Source: an uncultured Spirochaetaceae bacterium
GTDB lineage: Bacteria; Spirochaetota; Spirochaetia; Treponematales; Treponemataceae
Reading direction: 5' to 3'
Length of the DNA: 44,149 nt
NCBI GenBank assembly: GCA_902792795.1
Contig: CADBBB010000018.1
Location: forward strand, 1 to 44,149
The translations under genes and the position numbers were made by a program. This document shows positions 9,015 to 15,885 of this stretch, one piece after another (positions within the stretch are counted from its first letter, which is position 1; the number at the start of each line of letters is the position of its first letter). The notes below the pieces were generated by a model. The model ran no database searches, was not told the origin of the DNA, and was given only the letters and a program-made list of their open reading frames with translations.

Positions 9015-9505
9015 ACGTGGACCCAACAATTTTTTTCGCGATTCTCGCAGGCCTTTTGCTTTTGATTGGCCTTGTCGGAACAATCCTTCCTTTTTTGCCG
9101 GGACCGCCGATTGCCTGGGCCGGGCTTGTGGCCGCGCATTTTTCGGTCTACTGCAATCTTGAAGTTTGGATCTTGGTCGCCACAGGAATCGCGACCGCTA
9201 TAGTGACTGCGATTGACTATATTTTTCCGTCGCTTATAACAAAAAAATCCGGCGGAAGCGAGGCGGCCACTTGGGGCTGCAACATCGGCCTCTTTGCGTC
9301 GCTTTTTCTTGGCCCCATCTTCATCATCGTCGGCCCCTTTTTGGGAGCCTTTGTCGGCGAAATGACCACCGATTCTTCCGACGCAAAAAAAGCGCTAAAG
9401 GCCGCTTTTGGCGCCTTCAAAGGCTTTCTTTTGGGAACAGGCCTCAAAGCGATTTCCGTCATGTGCTTTATTTGGATTTTCTTGTGGAGCGCCTTTTTTC
9501 GGTAG
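9011..9505 (+). CDS. DUF456 family membrane protein
   Basis: 164 residues, about four transmembrane segments. GLVGTILPFLPGPPIAWAGL near residue 20 is the DUF456 hallmark (G.ILP.LPG.P), with a second glycine-rich segment GPIFIIVGPFLGAFVGEM. Function unknown across the family. Start ATG 9011 overlaps the YolD-like stop and has GGAGG about 10 nt upstream. Last gene of a three-gene operon with the polymerase; whether it takes part in damage tolerance is unknown. Confidence 0.8.
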   Translation: MNVDPTIFFAILAGLLLLIGLVGTILPFLPGPPIAWAGLVAAHFSVYCNLEVWILVATGIATAIVTAIDYIFPSLITKKSGGSEAATWGCNIGLFASLFLGPIFIIVGPFLGAFVGEMTTDSSDAKKALKAAFGAFKGFLLGTGLKAISVMCFIWIFLWSAFFR

Positions 9506-9511
9506 GAACGG

Positions 9512-9576
9512 TATGTCGCTTCGCTAATTTTGCATTTGGAAGTGATTAAACTGCCCGCTCTCGCGGGCGGGCAATC
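9512..9576 (+). repeat. 65 bp hairpin repeat, copy 1
   Basis: Starts 6 nt past the DUF456 stop. Shares TATGTCGC..CGCT..ATTTTG, GGAAG-Y-GATT-M-AACTGC and a terminal CAATC with the segment at 43788-43853. Between the conserved blocks is a hairpin (GCCCGC, TCTC, GCGGGC) whose stem sequence differs from copy 2 but remains paired. Confidence 0.65.
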
Positions 9577-9593
9577 AAGGCACGCCTTCCCGC

Positions 9594-9627
9594 AAAAAAA
9601 AGCAAGCTCCCTTGCGAGAACTTGCTT
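9594..9627 (-). terminator. Terminator after the truncated tRNA-Pro segment
   Basis: Minus strand: AAGCAAG and CTTGCTT arms around a 13-14 nt interior, followed by a run of seven or eight T. Confidence 0.75.
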
Positions 9628-9633
9628 AGCTAC

Positions 9634-9656
9634 TCGGGCAACCCGGATTTGAACCC
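9634..9656 (-). pseudogene. Truncated tRNA-Pro 3' end (T-arm and acceptor strand)
   Basis: 22 nt (9634-9655) are identical to the 3' part of the intact tRNA-Pro(CGG) at 9798-9819: T-loop TTCAAAT, 3' T-stem strand, acceptor strand TTGCCCG and discriminator A. Upstream the match stops abruptly and no 5' acceptor, D-arm or anticodon arm can be folded. The sequence 9656-9720 instead holds an imperfect hairpin (GAGCC..AAAATGAA with TTCATTTAGGCTC). It keeps its own terminator, which suggests a partial tandem duplication or the scar of an integration event using the tRNA end. Confidence 0.6.
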
Positions 9657-9761
9657 GCCTAAAATCGAAGAGCCGTTAAAAATGAAGCGCGCCAGCGGTT
9701 CATTTAGGCTCATCGATAAAATGGCGCGGCGGACTTGCCGGCAAGGCCGCCTTCTCCAAAT

Positions 9762-9793
9762 AAAAAAACAGGCTTCCGCAAACGAAAGCCTGT
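9762..9793 (-). terminator. Terminator of tRNA-Pro
   Basis: Minus strand stem ACAGGCTT / AAGCCTGT followed by T7, beginning 5 nt beyond the tRNA 3' end. Confidence 0.85.
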
Positions 9794-9797
9794 TATA

Positions 9798-9870
9798 TCG
9801 GGCAACCCGGATTTGAACCGGGGGCCTCTACGTCCCGAACGTAGCGCGCTACCAGCTGCGCTATTGCCCG
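9798..9870 (-). tRNA. tRNA-Pro (anticodon CGG)
   Basis: 73 nt cloverleaf. Acceptor CGGGCAA / TTGCCCG with discriminator A, D-arm GCGC..GCGC, anticodon stem CTACG / CGTAG with loop TTCGGGA (anticodon CGG), variable AGGCC, T-arm CCCGG-TTCAAAT-CCGGG. CCA is not encoded. Confidence 0.95.
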
Positions 9871-9891
9871 TTTCCGCAAAAAGCGGAATTG

Positions 9892-9919
9892 AAAAAAATA
9901 CCCATTCCGGAGAATGGGT
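9892..9919 (-). terminator. Terminator of tRNA-Asp
   Basis: Minus strand stem ACCCATTC / GAATGGGT (8 bp, 4 nt loop) followed by TATTTTTTT. Lies between the two tRNAs. A second small hairpin, TTCCGC/GCGGAA at about 9872-9888, directly precedes tRNA-Pro. No separate promoter for tRNA-Pro was found, so it may depend on read-through. Confidence 0.75.
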
Positions 9920-9923
9920 TAGA

Positions 9924-9997
9924 CGGGAGCGAAGGGGCTCGAACCCTCGATCTCCGGCGTGACAGGCCAGCGCGATAACCAGCTTCGCTACGCCCCC
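9924..9997 (-). tRNA. tRNA-Asp (anticodon GTC)
   Basis: 74 nt. Acceptor GGGGGCG / CGCTCCC with one G-T pair, discriminator G as usual for Asp, anticodon stem CTGGC / GCCGG with loop CTGTCAC (anticodon GTC), T-arm GAGGG-TTCGAGC-CCCTT. CCA not encoded. Confidence 0.95.
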
Positions 9998-10009
9998 GTA
10001 AGTTTTTCT

Positions 10010-10038
10010 ATGTTAGCAAAAATTGTGTTTTATGTCAA
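10010..10038 (-). promoter_or_regulatory. tRNA operon promoter
   Basis: Minus strand TTGACA, 17 nt, TAACAT, ending 12 nt before tRNA-Asp. Confidence 0.75.
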
Positions 10039-10100
10039 TAGCGGCAGGGATTTTTTTTAATTTTTTTCGCGCGCTTTGGCCTTGTTAAAAGTAACGGCGC

Positions 10101-10174
10101 AAAAAATAACCCTTGGCGGACACCAAGGGCTGGAGGAGAACTTTATCAGGAACGTATGTTCCTTACAACTTACA
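10101..10174 (-). ncRNA. Candidate small RNA with exposed CUCCUCC
   Basis: About 74 nt predicted from a consensus promoter (10180-10208) to an intrinsic terminator. Order on the minus strand: short 5' segment, hairpin AGGAAC-ATAC-GTTCCT, a single-stranded stretch containing CTCCTCC (10132-10138 on the plus strand as GGAGGAG), then hairpin CCCTTGG-TGTCCG-CCAAGGG followed by TTATTTTTT. There is no open reading frame with a ribosome site. The exposed CUCCUCC could pair with Shine-Dalgarno sequences of target mRNAs, as C-rich sRNAs of other bacteria do. It is not 4.5S, 6S or tmRNA as far as can be judged. Confidence 0.6.
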
Positions 10175-10179
10175 TAGTT

Positions 10180-10208
10180 AGCATATACTAATTTTTATAA
10201 TCTGTCAA
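10180..10208 (-). promoter_or_regulatory. Promoter of the candidate small RNA
   Basis: Minus strand TTGACA (consensus), 17 nt, TATGCT. It directs transcription away from the upstream regulator gene (whose stop is at 10220) into the non-coding segment. Confidence 0.7.
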
Positions 10209-10219
10209 TAACTTTTGTC

Positions 10220-10591
10220 TTATTTTTTGGAATTTTTTTCCACCCACTTTTTTATGCCTTCAACGACGTCCACGTCGATGTCGTGCTCAACTCGGCAAGC
10301 GTTCTCTTCGGCCTGGTCTTCGGGGAGGCCGGTGACCATCACCAAAAATTTTGTCAAAAGCTGGTGGCGGCCGTAAACGTCGTTGGCTTTGGCGAGGCCT
10401 TTTTCCGTAAGCTGAATCATGTTGCCAAGCCCAAATTCAATGTAGCCGTCGCGCTCCAAAATTCCCATGGCGCGGCTGACGCTGGGCTTTGAAAATCCCA
10501 AGTGGTTCGCGATGTCGACGGAACGCACAAAACCGTTTGTGTTTTTTAAAACCAAAATGGCTTCCAAATAATCTTCGCCTGATTCGTACAT
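10220..10591 (-). CDS. DtxR/MntR-family metal-dependent repressor
   Basis: 123 residues from ATG 10591 (MYESGEDYLEAILVL). An in-frame TTG at 10609 lies in front of a -10 hexamer and is rejected. Winged helix about 5-65: VRSVDIANHLGFSKPSVSRAMGILERDGYIEF is the DtxR recognition pattern; the dimerisation/metal domain follows with GRHQLLTKFLVMVTGLPEDQAEENACRVEHDID, where the E..A...E H and the early Glu/Cys positions supply metal ligands. No SH3-like C-terminal domain, as in the short MntR type. Likely senses Mn or Fe. Targets are not in this window apart from its own promoter region, which holds a perfect palindrome. Confidence 0.88.
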   Translation of the reverse strand: MYESGEDYLEAILVLKNTNGFVRSVDIANHLGFSKPSVSRAMGILERDGYIEFGLGNMIQLTEKGLAKANDVYGRHQLLTKFLVMVTGLPEDQAEENACRVEHDIDVDVVEGIKKWVEKNSKK

Positions 10592-10597
10592 AATTTT

Positions 10598-10626
10598 AGT
10601 ATAGCGCAAATTTCATTTTTGCGCTA
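10598..10626. promoter_or_regulatory. Palindrome between dtxR-like gene and mazG
   Basis: TAGCGCAAA-N7-TTTGCGCTA (10602-10626), a perfect 9 bp inverted repeat. It overlaps the -10 hexamer TATACT (minus, 10598-10603) of the repressor gene, which ends 6 nt before the ATG, and ends 11 nt before the mazG ATG. The -35 region is poor, which fits a controlled promoter. It is a candidate autoregulatory operator, or simply two back-to-back GCGCTA promoter cores. Confidence 0.5.
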
Positions 10627-10637
10627 CATCTTTATAC

Positions 10638-11567
10638 ATGGAAAAAACTTTCGACAAAAATTCCGTTCTCCAGCGCAGGGGAACAAATGTCAGCGCCGCG
10701 GACGAAGATTCCGCAAGAGCCGCCGCGGCCTTTTGCCGCTTGTATGAATTGATTCGCATTTTGCGCGCGCCAGGCGGCTGCCCTTGGGACCGCGAGCAAA
10801 CTCCAGAGACCATGCGGCGCGATTTGGTGGAAGAAGTTTTTGAAGCCGTCGACGCGATAAGTTCCGACGACGCTCCGCACGCAAAGGAAGAATTGGGCGA
10901 CGTCTTTTTGAACACGACGATGATTTCCTATATGTTCAGGCAGAGGGCGGAACGCGGACAAAGCGGCTGGACGCTCGACCAAGCGCTCGACGAGTTGGTG
11001 GAAAAATTGATTCGCCGCCATCCGCATGTTTTTGAACAGAGCGAAGGAAAAGCCGTGGCCGACAAGGACGTGAACACAAGCGCGCAAGTTTTGGCGCAGT
11101 GGGACAAGATAAAGGAAAAGGTCGAAGGCCGCGAACAAAAATCGATTCTTGACGAAGTTCCGCAAGGCTTTCCTCCCCTTTTGCGCGCGTACAAAATGCA
11201 AAAGAAGGCGGCAAAAAAAGGCTTTGACTGGCCAAGCCTTGAGCCTACGCGCGCCAAAATTTTGGAAGAGCTGAAAGAAGTTGACGAGGCCGCGGCAGTT
11301 TGCGCATCGCCCTCCGCCGCTGGCAATCCCGACCGCGCGCGCGCCCACTTGGAAGAAGAAGTCGGCGACCTTTTTTTTGCCGCCGTAAACTACGCGCGCA
11401 AATTGGGCGTTGACCCCGAGCTTGCGATGAACGCGGCCAACAAAAAATTCTACAAGCGCTTTTCGTATGTCGAACAAAAATGCGCCGAGCGCGGCGTGGA
11501 AATGGTTCAAGAAAATCTTGACAAGATGGACGCTTTTTGGAACGAAGCGAAAGGCGAAGAAAACTAA
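10638..11567 (+). CDS. mazG: MazG nucleoside triphosphate pyrophosphohydrolase
   Basis: 309 residues, longer than the ~263 of E. coli MazG owing to linkers. Two MazG repeats: first about 30-110 with APGGCPWDREQTPETMRRDLVEE and the metal site EELGDVFLNTTMI; second about 180-285 with GFDWPSLEPTRAKILEELKEVDEA and LEEEVGDLFFAAVNYARKLG. The enzyme hydrolyses (d)NTPs to NMP and PPi, cleansing aberrant nucleotides. No Shine-Dalgarno; the start lies just past the palindrome shared with the regulator gene. The 3' end overlaps the converging hydrolase gene by 4 nt. Confidence 0.93.
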   Translation: MEKTFDKNSVLQRRGTNVSAADEDSARAAAAFCRLYELIRILRAPGGCPWDREQTPETMRRDLVEEVFEAVDAISSDDAPHAKEELGDVFLNTTMISYMFRQRAERGQSGWTLDQALDELVEKLIRRHPHVFEQSEGKAVADKDVNTSAQVLAQWDKIKEKVEGREQKSILDEVPQGFPPLLRAYKMQKKAAKKGFDWPSLEPTRAKILEELKEVDEAAAVCASPSAAGNPDRARAHLEEEVGDLFFAAVNYARKLGVDPELAMNAANKKFYKRFSYVEQKCAERGVEMVQENLDKMDAFWNEAKGEEN

Positions 11568-12505
11568 GAAATCAGCCGCCTAAAAAATTCGCATTCGTCG
11601 TCGTTGCAAGCGACGGCCTCCGGCAAGTTTGGGTCGCAGTGAAAAACATGCCAAAGCGGCGCCGCGTCCGTTCCGTAAATTTTATATTCATTCAAAACGC
11701 CCGCGTCGTCCAAAGCCTTTTTTATAAGCGGCGCTTGCGTCAAAAGAAAGTCGCCCTTGCAAGTCATCACAAAGGCCGGCGGAAAATCTTTTGTCACATA
11801 GTCAACGCTGTTTATCAACTTTAACTCGTCGGGCTTTCCGCCGCGCGCAAGCAAGGCTCCCACAAAAAGATCTGTGTGCCCTCCGTCATTAACCGCCGCG
11901 ACGATGTCGTATATGCCGCAATTCAACGCGACGCCGCGCAAGCAAAGATTCTTTTTTTGAATGAATGGAAAGTTCTTGCGATAGCTGTCGTTTGAAAGCG
12001 CGGCGGCGTAAAGGCTAAGCAAGTGCGCGCCCGCCGAGTCGCCCACCGCAAAAACGTTTTGCGCGTCCAAGCCGTACTTGTCGGCGTTGTCGCAAATCCA
12101 TTTAAAGACATTTTCCGTGTCTTGCAGCGACGCGGGGAACTTGGCCTCCGGCGCGAGGCGGTAGGAATAGTTTACAACTGCAAATCCGCGCTGGGCCAAG
12201 CGCATTCCGTAAAATTGGTAAACGCCCTTGTCGCCGTAAACCCAGCCGCCGCCGTGAACGATGACAATTACCGGCAGCTTGCAAAGCGCGGAACCGCCGC
12301 CATTCTTAGCGTTCGCGGAGCTTGCGGAGTTTTTTGGCCTGTACACGTCAAGCAGCTGCCACTTCTTGAATTTTTTTCCGCCGTAAACAATGTCGTCAAA
12401 GCGCTCGATGTCGTCCGGCGTCGTTTGCCCGGCGTCGCGCTTTTTGTCGCCCTTTCCAAAATTATTCCTCACCCAAAGGGCCAAAAACCAATGCTTTAAA
12501 CTCAC
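11564..12505 (-). CDS. Alpha/beta hydrolase (HSL/BD-FAE-type esterase)
   Basis: 313 residues. Oxyanion motif VIVHGGGWVYGDKG near residue 78, YSYRLAPEAKFPASLQD, and nucleophile elbow VFAVGDSAGAHLLSLYA near residue 155 (GDSAG). The late part holds the acid and His positions (CKGDFLL; PLWHVFHCDP). A carboxylesterase or acetyl-esterase of the hormone-sensitive-lipase type, acting in the cytoplasm (no signal peptide). It starts 14 nt after the S41 lipoprotein gene stop and probably belongs to the same operon (beta-barrel, S41 peptidase, hydrolase). Confidence 0.85.
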   Translation of the reverse strand: MSLKHWFLALWVRNNFGKGDKKRDAGQTTPDDIERFDDIVYGGKKFKKWQLLDVYRPKNSASSANAKNGGGSALCKLPVIVIVHGGGWVYGDKGVYQFYGMRLAQRGFAVVNYSYRLAPEAKFPASLQDTENVFKWICDNADKYGLDAQNVFAVGDSAGAHLLSLYAAALSNDSYRKNFPFIQKKNLCLRGVALNCGIYDIVAAVNDGGHTDLFVGALLARGGKPDELKLINSVDYVTKDFPPAFVMTCKGDFLLTQAPLIKKALDDAGVLNEYKIYGTDAAPLWHVFHCDPNLPEAVACNDDECEFFRRLIS

Positions 12506-12519
12506 GCTCCGTTCTCCGC

Positions 12520-14412
12520 TTAGAAATTATCTGGATACCAGCCCTTCAGCAAGCCGTACAAATCTTGGTAAATTTTGGCGCCGGAATAAAATTTTTCGTA
12601 AGGAATTTCGTGGTCAACCTCGACGCCCGCGTCGATGCAAATATAGTTGTCGTTTTTGTCAAGGGCGCACATTTCGGCAGAGGCTGAAGTGTTGAACAAG
12701 GCGCCGTCGGAAGTTTGGCTGGGCTTTACAACGCCGCCGCCGCCGCCGCTTTGATGGCCCACAATCGGAACCTTCAACTGATACTTGCAAACTGACGGAA
12801 AGAAGTTTCCGCAAGAAAATGAAAAGCCGCTTGTCAATACATAAAAGTGTTTTCCAGTCTGCTTTAACACTTCGCCCACTTCGCAATAAAACTTTGTAAC
12901 GGTGTTGTCCAGGTGATTTTTTTCAGCCAAATAAAAATCGGTTGGATTTTCCAAAAAGCAAAGCGAAAGAAAGCACTGCTGGATGAGTCCTCCGCCGTTG
13001 CAAGAAAGGTCAATGACGACATTTTCGACACTCCCTATATCTTCAAAAGCTTTTTTAAAGAAAGCGTAAGTGTTCAAGTCCGCAAGCCTTTCCAAATCCG
13101 TTTCAGATTCTGGATCGTTGCCAACAAAGCCGTCAAAGACTATGACGGCCATTTTCTCGACGTTGCCGTCCTTGACATAAAACACGCCTTGTTTTCCTCC
13201 GTAATCTTTACGCATCTCTGTCATCTCGTCCCTAACGAGGTCAAGCGTAGAGCCCCTTGGACCGCTAGCATTGTACGCGGCTCTTCTATATTGCCTTACA
13301 GAGGCCAAGCTTTGGTACATGGACGGCTCTGAATACATTGTATGGCCGTCATCAATGTAGCCAATCAAAAACTTATAGAGATAGGTGTCGTAAGTCGCCG
13401 TGTCGGTTGAAAGAAGTCCAAAGCCAAGACCGTTTGCAAAAATGCTGTCGTTGATGAACTCGCCGATATTATCTTTATATTGCGCCGTTCTTTGTTCCTT
13501 TAGGCAATAGTTCATGTCAAAAAGCAGGCAAAGGTTCCTGTAATTGTATTCCGCCTTTAGCTGGCTGCGGATGGAACAAGGATTGCGGCCGGAATCGTAA
13601 GCTTTGTTTGTGGCGTAATTGTCGCTGTTAGTGTCTATGGCCACATAATAGTCGGTTCCATTAAAGCTGCAATCGGCGCATCTAAGAAAGGTGTCGGCTA
13701 TCACTTGGAAAGGAATAAAAAGATCGTCGGAATAGCCCTCGTATCCGGGAAATAAGATTTGTACATCATCCCTTTTAAATATTTCTGTCGTGTCAAAGAC
13801 AAACATCTTAAGGCCGTATTTTCCAAGGTCAATTTTAGTCTGTTTCTTTGGGTATTTCTCTACATATTTTGTTTTGACGCTCTCTGATATTGAAGGATTT
13901 TTAGCGCTGGCGGATCCCCAATCGCAAAAAACAGTTCCTATGTTGTTGTTCACATTTTGCGTGGAGCTTATAATGCGGGTAAAGTCGTCGCTATAAATGG
14001 TTTGCGCGTTCGTGTCAAAATAAAGGGCGTCGTTTTTCCATTCAGCCGGATACTTACTTCCGGCGGTGGCTTGATAATACTTATAAACATAAACTCCGTC
14101 GCTCGCGGTCTTCTTCCATTCATAGCCTCTTTCGTTAATGAGAGCTATAAGTTTGGAAACGTCGTCAATTCTCAAAAACGGAATGTCTTCCCAGCCGTCC
14201 AAGAAAAAGGTTGTGAACGTAAATTTTTTATTTCCTTGGCCATTATACACCTCAGAAGCCTTTAGGCCGGAAATTCCTTTTGCGTCGGGAAAGACGTATG
14301 TCTCGCCGACAACATTGTCGCCGCTTACTTCGTTTGTACAAGAGAAGAGCGCAAAGGCAAGGCAAAGCGCCGCCGCGCAAAAAATATTTTTTGTCAAAAA
14401 TTTAAATTTCAT
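12520..14412 (-). CDS. S41-family peptidase-like lipoprotein
   Basis: 630 residues from ATG 14412; the ATG two codons upstream (14418) abuts the AGGAG and has no spacing. N-terminus is a lipoprotein signal (AALCLAFALFSC, Cys about 20). The middle is unassigned. C-terminal third shows the tail-specific protease core: VENVVIDLSCNGGGLI near 460, LTSGFSFSCGNFF near 530 (the SxS nucleophile position), HQSGGGGGVV, and VEVDHEIP. Cys is unusually frequent for an exported protein. Expected to cleave periplasmic or surface peptides. The TAG stop of the preceding beta-barrel gene forms part of its Shine-Dalgarno (TAGGAG), so translation is coupled. Confidence 0.75.
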   Translation of the reverse strand: MKFKFLTKNIFCAAALCLAFALFSCTNEVSGDNVVGETYVFPDAKGISGLKASEVYNGQGNKKFTFTTFFLDGWEDIPFLRIDDVSKLIALINERGYEWKKTASDGVYVYKYYQATAGSKYPAEWKNDALYFDTNAQTIYSDDFTRIISSTQNVNNNIGTVFCDWGSASAKNPSISESVKTKYVEKYPKKQTKIDLGKYGLKMFVFDTTEIFKRDDVQILFPGYEGYSDDLFIPFQVIADTFLRCADCSFNGTDYYVAIDTNSDNYATNKAYDSGRNPCSIRSQLKAEYNYRNLCLLFDMNYCLKEQRTAQYKDNIGEFINDSIFANGLGFGLLSTDTATYDTYLYKFLIGYIDDGHTMYSEPSMYQSLASVRQYRRAAYNASGPRGSTLDLVRDEMTEMRKDYGGKQGVFYVKDGNVEKMAVIVFDGFVGNDPESETDLERLADLNTYAFFKKAFEDIGSVENVVIDLSCNGGGLIQQCFLSLCFLENPTDFYLAEKNHLDNTVTKFYCEVGEVLKQTGKHFYVLTSGFSFSCGNFFPSVCKYQLKVPIVGHQSGGGGGVVKPSQTSDGALFNTSASAEMCALDKNDNYICIDAGVEVDHEIPYEKFYSGAKIYQDLYGLLKGWYPDNF

Positions 14413-14421
14413 TTTCATCTC

Positions 14422-15075
14422 CTAGAATGTCCAGCTGGCGCCCAAAGACGGCGTCAAGCTAAAGTTTCCCCGCAACTCAAATGAATCGCTGTAGTCTTTA
14501 GAAACGTTGGTTCCGTTTTTCCACAACTTTCCGCCGTCAATGAAGCGCGCCGCAAAAGAGCCCACAAGCGAAATCTTGTCCGTCAACTTAAAGCGCGCCA
14601 AAAGTTCCGCGCCCAGGCTTGCAAAAAGCGCGTCGTCGATTTGCGTCCATTCAGCCGTGACATAGGACGAAGAAACGCGCGCGGAAATTTCTTTCTTGTA
14701 CTCAAAGCGCGCCCAGTCCAACGAAAACGAGCCGAGCGCCGCAAGAGAAAAGCGGTCAGTAATGTCAAAGACATAGCCCGCTCCCAAAGAAAGCCCCATG
14801 CCAAAACCTTTGGCGGAGGCGCTCTCTCCTTGAAGCGTAAAGTCGTCGCTTATCGCGTAACCCACGCTCAAGGCGGAAGAAACGCAAAAACCGTTTTGCG
14901 CCCTTCCAAAATAGCGCGCGGTTCCTTGCGGCTCAATGATATTTTTTGTTCCGTCGCCCCTTGTGTTCACCGAGAAAAAGGGCGCCGAAATTTCAAAGCC
15001 CGCGCTGTGTTCCCACGCGGACATGGACGCCGCGCAAACAAAGGCGAACGCGGCAAAAGCAAAAAGTTTTTTCAT
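14422..15075 (-). CDS. Outer-membrane beta-barrel protein
   Basis: 217 residues from ATG 15075, with AGGAG 7 nt upstream and a signal peptide (MKKLFAFAAFAFVCAASMSA). The mature part alternates hydrophobic and polar residues in about eight strands and ends in Phe (GASWTF), a usual signature for recognition by the BAM machinery. About 195 mature residues fit an eight-stranded barrel. No family name is assigned. First gene of the operon with the S41 lipoprotein and the esterase. Confidence 0.75.
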   Translation of the reverse strand: MKKLFAFAAFAFVCAASMSAWEHSAGFEISAPFFSVNTRGDGTKNIIEPQGTARYFGRAQNGFCVSSALSVGYAISDDFTLQGESASAKGFGMGLSLGAGYVFDITDRFSLAALGSFSLDWARFEYKKEISARVSSSYVTAEWTQIDDALFASLGAELLARFKLTDKISLVGSFAARFIDGGKLWKNGTNVSKDYSDSFELRGNFSLTPSLGASWTF

Positions 15076-15100
15076 TTTCACTCTCCTAGAATGTAAGGAA

Positions 15101-15130
15101 AGTATAACGAGCAAGAGCGTTCCGCGTCAA
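15101..15130 (-). promoter_or_regulatory. Promoter of the beta-barrel operon
   Basis: Minus strand TTGACG, 18 nt, TATACT, ending 25 nt before ATG 15075; the leader holds TAGGAG. Confidence 0.65.
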
Positions 15131-15140
15131 GCAAAAACAA

Positions 15141-15180
15141 AAAAATGAACTTGCATTTTTAAAAATGAAAGTTCATTTTT
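15141..15180. repeat. AT-rich nested palindrome upstream of the histone-like gene
   Basis: Outer arms AAAAATGAACT (15141-15151) and AGTTCATTTTT (15170-15180), with a perfect inner palindrome CATTTTTAAAAATG at 15154-15167. It lies between divergent promoters, 24 nt before the -35 box of the histone-like gene. Candidate operator or bent DNA. Confidence 0.55.
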
Positions 15181-15203
15181 CATAAAAAAAATTGCGAATT
15201 TAT

Positions 15204-15232
15204 TTGCATTATTTTAAAAACAGCAATATAAT
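15204..15232 (+). promoter_or_regulatory. Promoter of the histone-like gene
   Basis: TTGCAT, 17 nt, TATAAT (consensus -10). The start codon is 34 nt further, preceded by AAAGGAG. Confidence 0.75.
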
Positions 15233-15266
15233 CATATATATGCCCAAGGGCAAAAGGAGTTTTTAG

Positions 15267-15863
15267 ATGGGAAAATATGTAATCAGAAAATCCAAGGTCG
15301 GCTTTTACTTCAATGTCGAAGCATCCAACGGACAGGTAATCGCCACAGCTCAGTCTTACAAGTCAAAGCCCAGCTGCAAGGCCGCGATTGTAGCTCTTAA
15401 AAAAGTGGCCAACGCGCCGATCGAAGACTTGACAGTTAAAGACGCTCCGAGATTTTCAAATCCCAAATGGCAAGTTTATCAGGACCGCAAGAACGAATTC
15501 CGCTTCCGCTTGGTAGCCTCCAACGGCAACAACTTGATTTGGGGCGAAGGATACTCAACAATGCAGTCATGCAAGGCCGGAGTTCTTTCCGTTCAGCAGA
15601 ACGTAAACTCTGAAATCGACGACAAGTCCGTCGCGGAAAAGAAACCCGCCGAAAAGAAACCCGCCGCAAAGAAGCCGGCCGCAAAGAAACCCGCGGCCAA
15701 AAAACCTGCCGCCAAAAAGACAGCCACAAAGAAAACGGCCGCCAAGAAAGCGGCCAAGAAGACTACGGCAAAAAAGACGACAGCCAAAAAGACAGCCGCA
15801 AAGAAGGCGCCGGCAAAAAAGACAGCCGCTAAGAAGCCTGCCGCCAAAAAGGCAAAGAAATAA
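15267..15863 (+). CDS. Tandem DUF1508 protein with histone H1-like Lys/Ala tail
   Basis: 198 residues with AAGGAG 8 nt before ATG. Residues about 1-55 and 67-120 are two DUF1508 (YegP-like) units: YVIRKSKVGFYFNVEASNGQ and WQVYQDRKNEFRFRLVASNG, each followed by a Y..K/M..CKA segment. Residues about 125-198 consist of AAKKPAAKK / KKTAAKK repeats, like the C-terminal tail of histone H1 and of Hc1/BpH1-type bacterial proteins. The tail should bind DNA or RNA without sequence specificity; the DUF1508 units have no agreed function. No signal peptide. A consensus promoter and a strong terminator make this a single-gene unit, probably well expressed. Confidence 0.85.
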   Translation: MGKYVIRKSKVGFYFNVEASNGQVIATAQSYKSKPSCKAAIVALKKVANAPIEDLTVKDAPRFSNPKWQVYQDRKNEFRFRLVASNGNNLIWGEGYSTMQSCKAGVLSVQQNVNSEIDDKSVAEKKPAEKKPAAKKPAAKKPAAKKPAAKKTATKKTAAKKAAKKTTAKKTTAKKTAAKKAPAKKTAAKKPAAKKAKK

Positions 15864-15885
15864 TTAGGCGAAAATTCCGCCTCAT

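Noticed and set aside
9600..9760. A third complete tRNA (SeC, Leu or tmRNA-like)
   Set aside because: Only the T-arm and 3' acceptor strand fold; the T-stem 5' strand mismatches at two of five positions and no D or anticodon arm is found.
10101..10208. 4.5S/SRP RNA or 6S RNA
   Set aside because: No GGAAG/GNRA apical motif of SRP RNA and far too short for 6S.
10632..11510. 292-codon frame antisense to mazG
   Set aside because: No promoter or SD, and mazG motifs are clear on the other strand.
15593..15847. 84-codon hydrophobic frame antisense to the Lys/Ala repeats (AAGFLAAVFF..)
   Set aside because: Complement of AAKKP codons gives Ala/Phe/Gly repeats; not a membrane protein gene.
15650..15850. 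CRISPR-like short repeats in the histone tail
   Set aside because: Irregular 9-12 nt coding repeats with no spacers.
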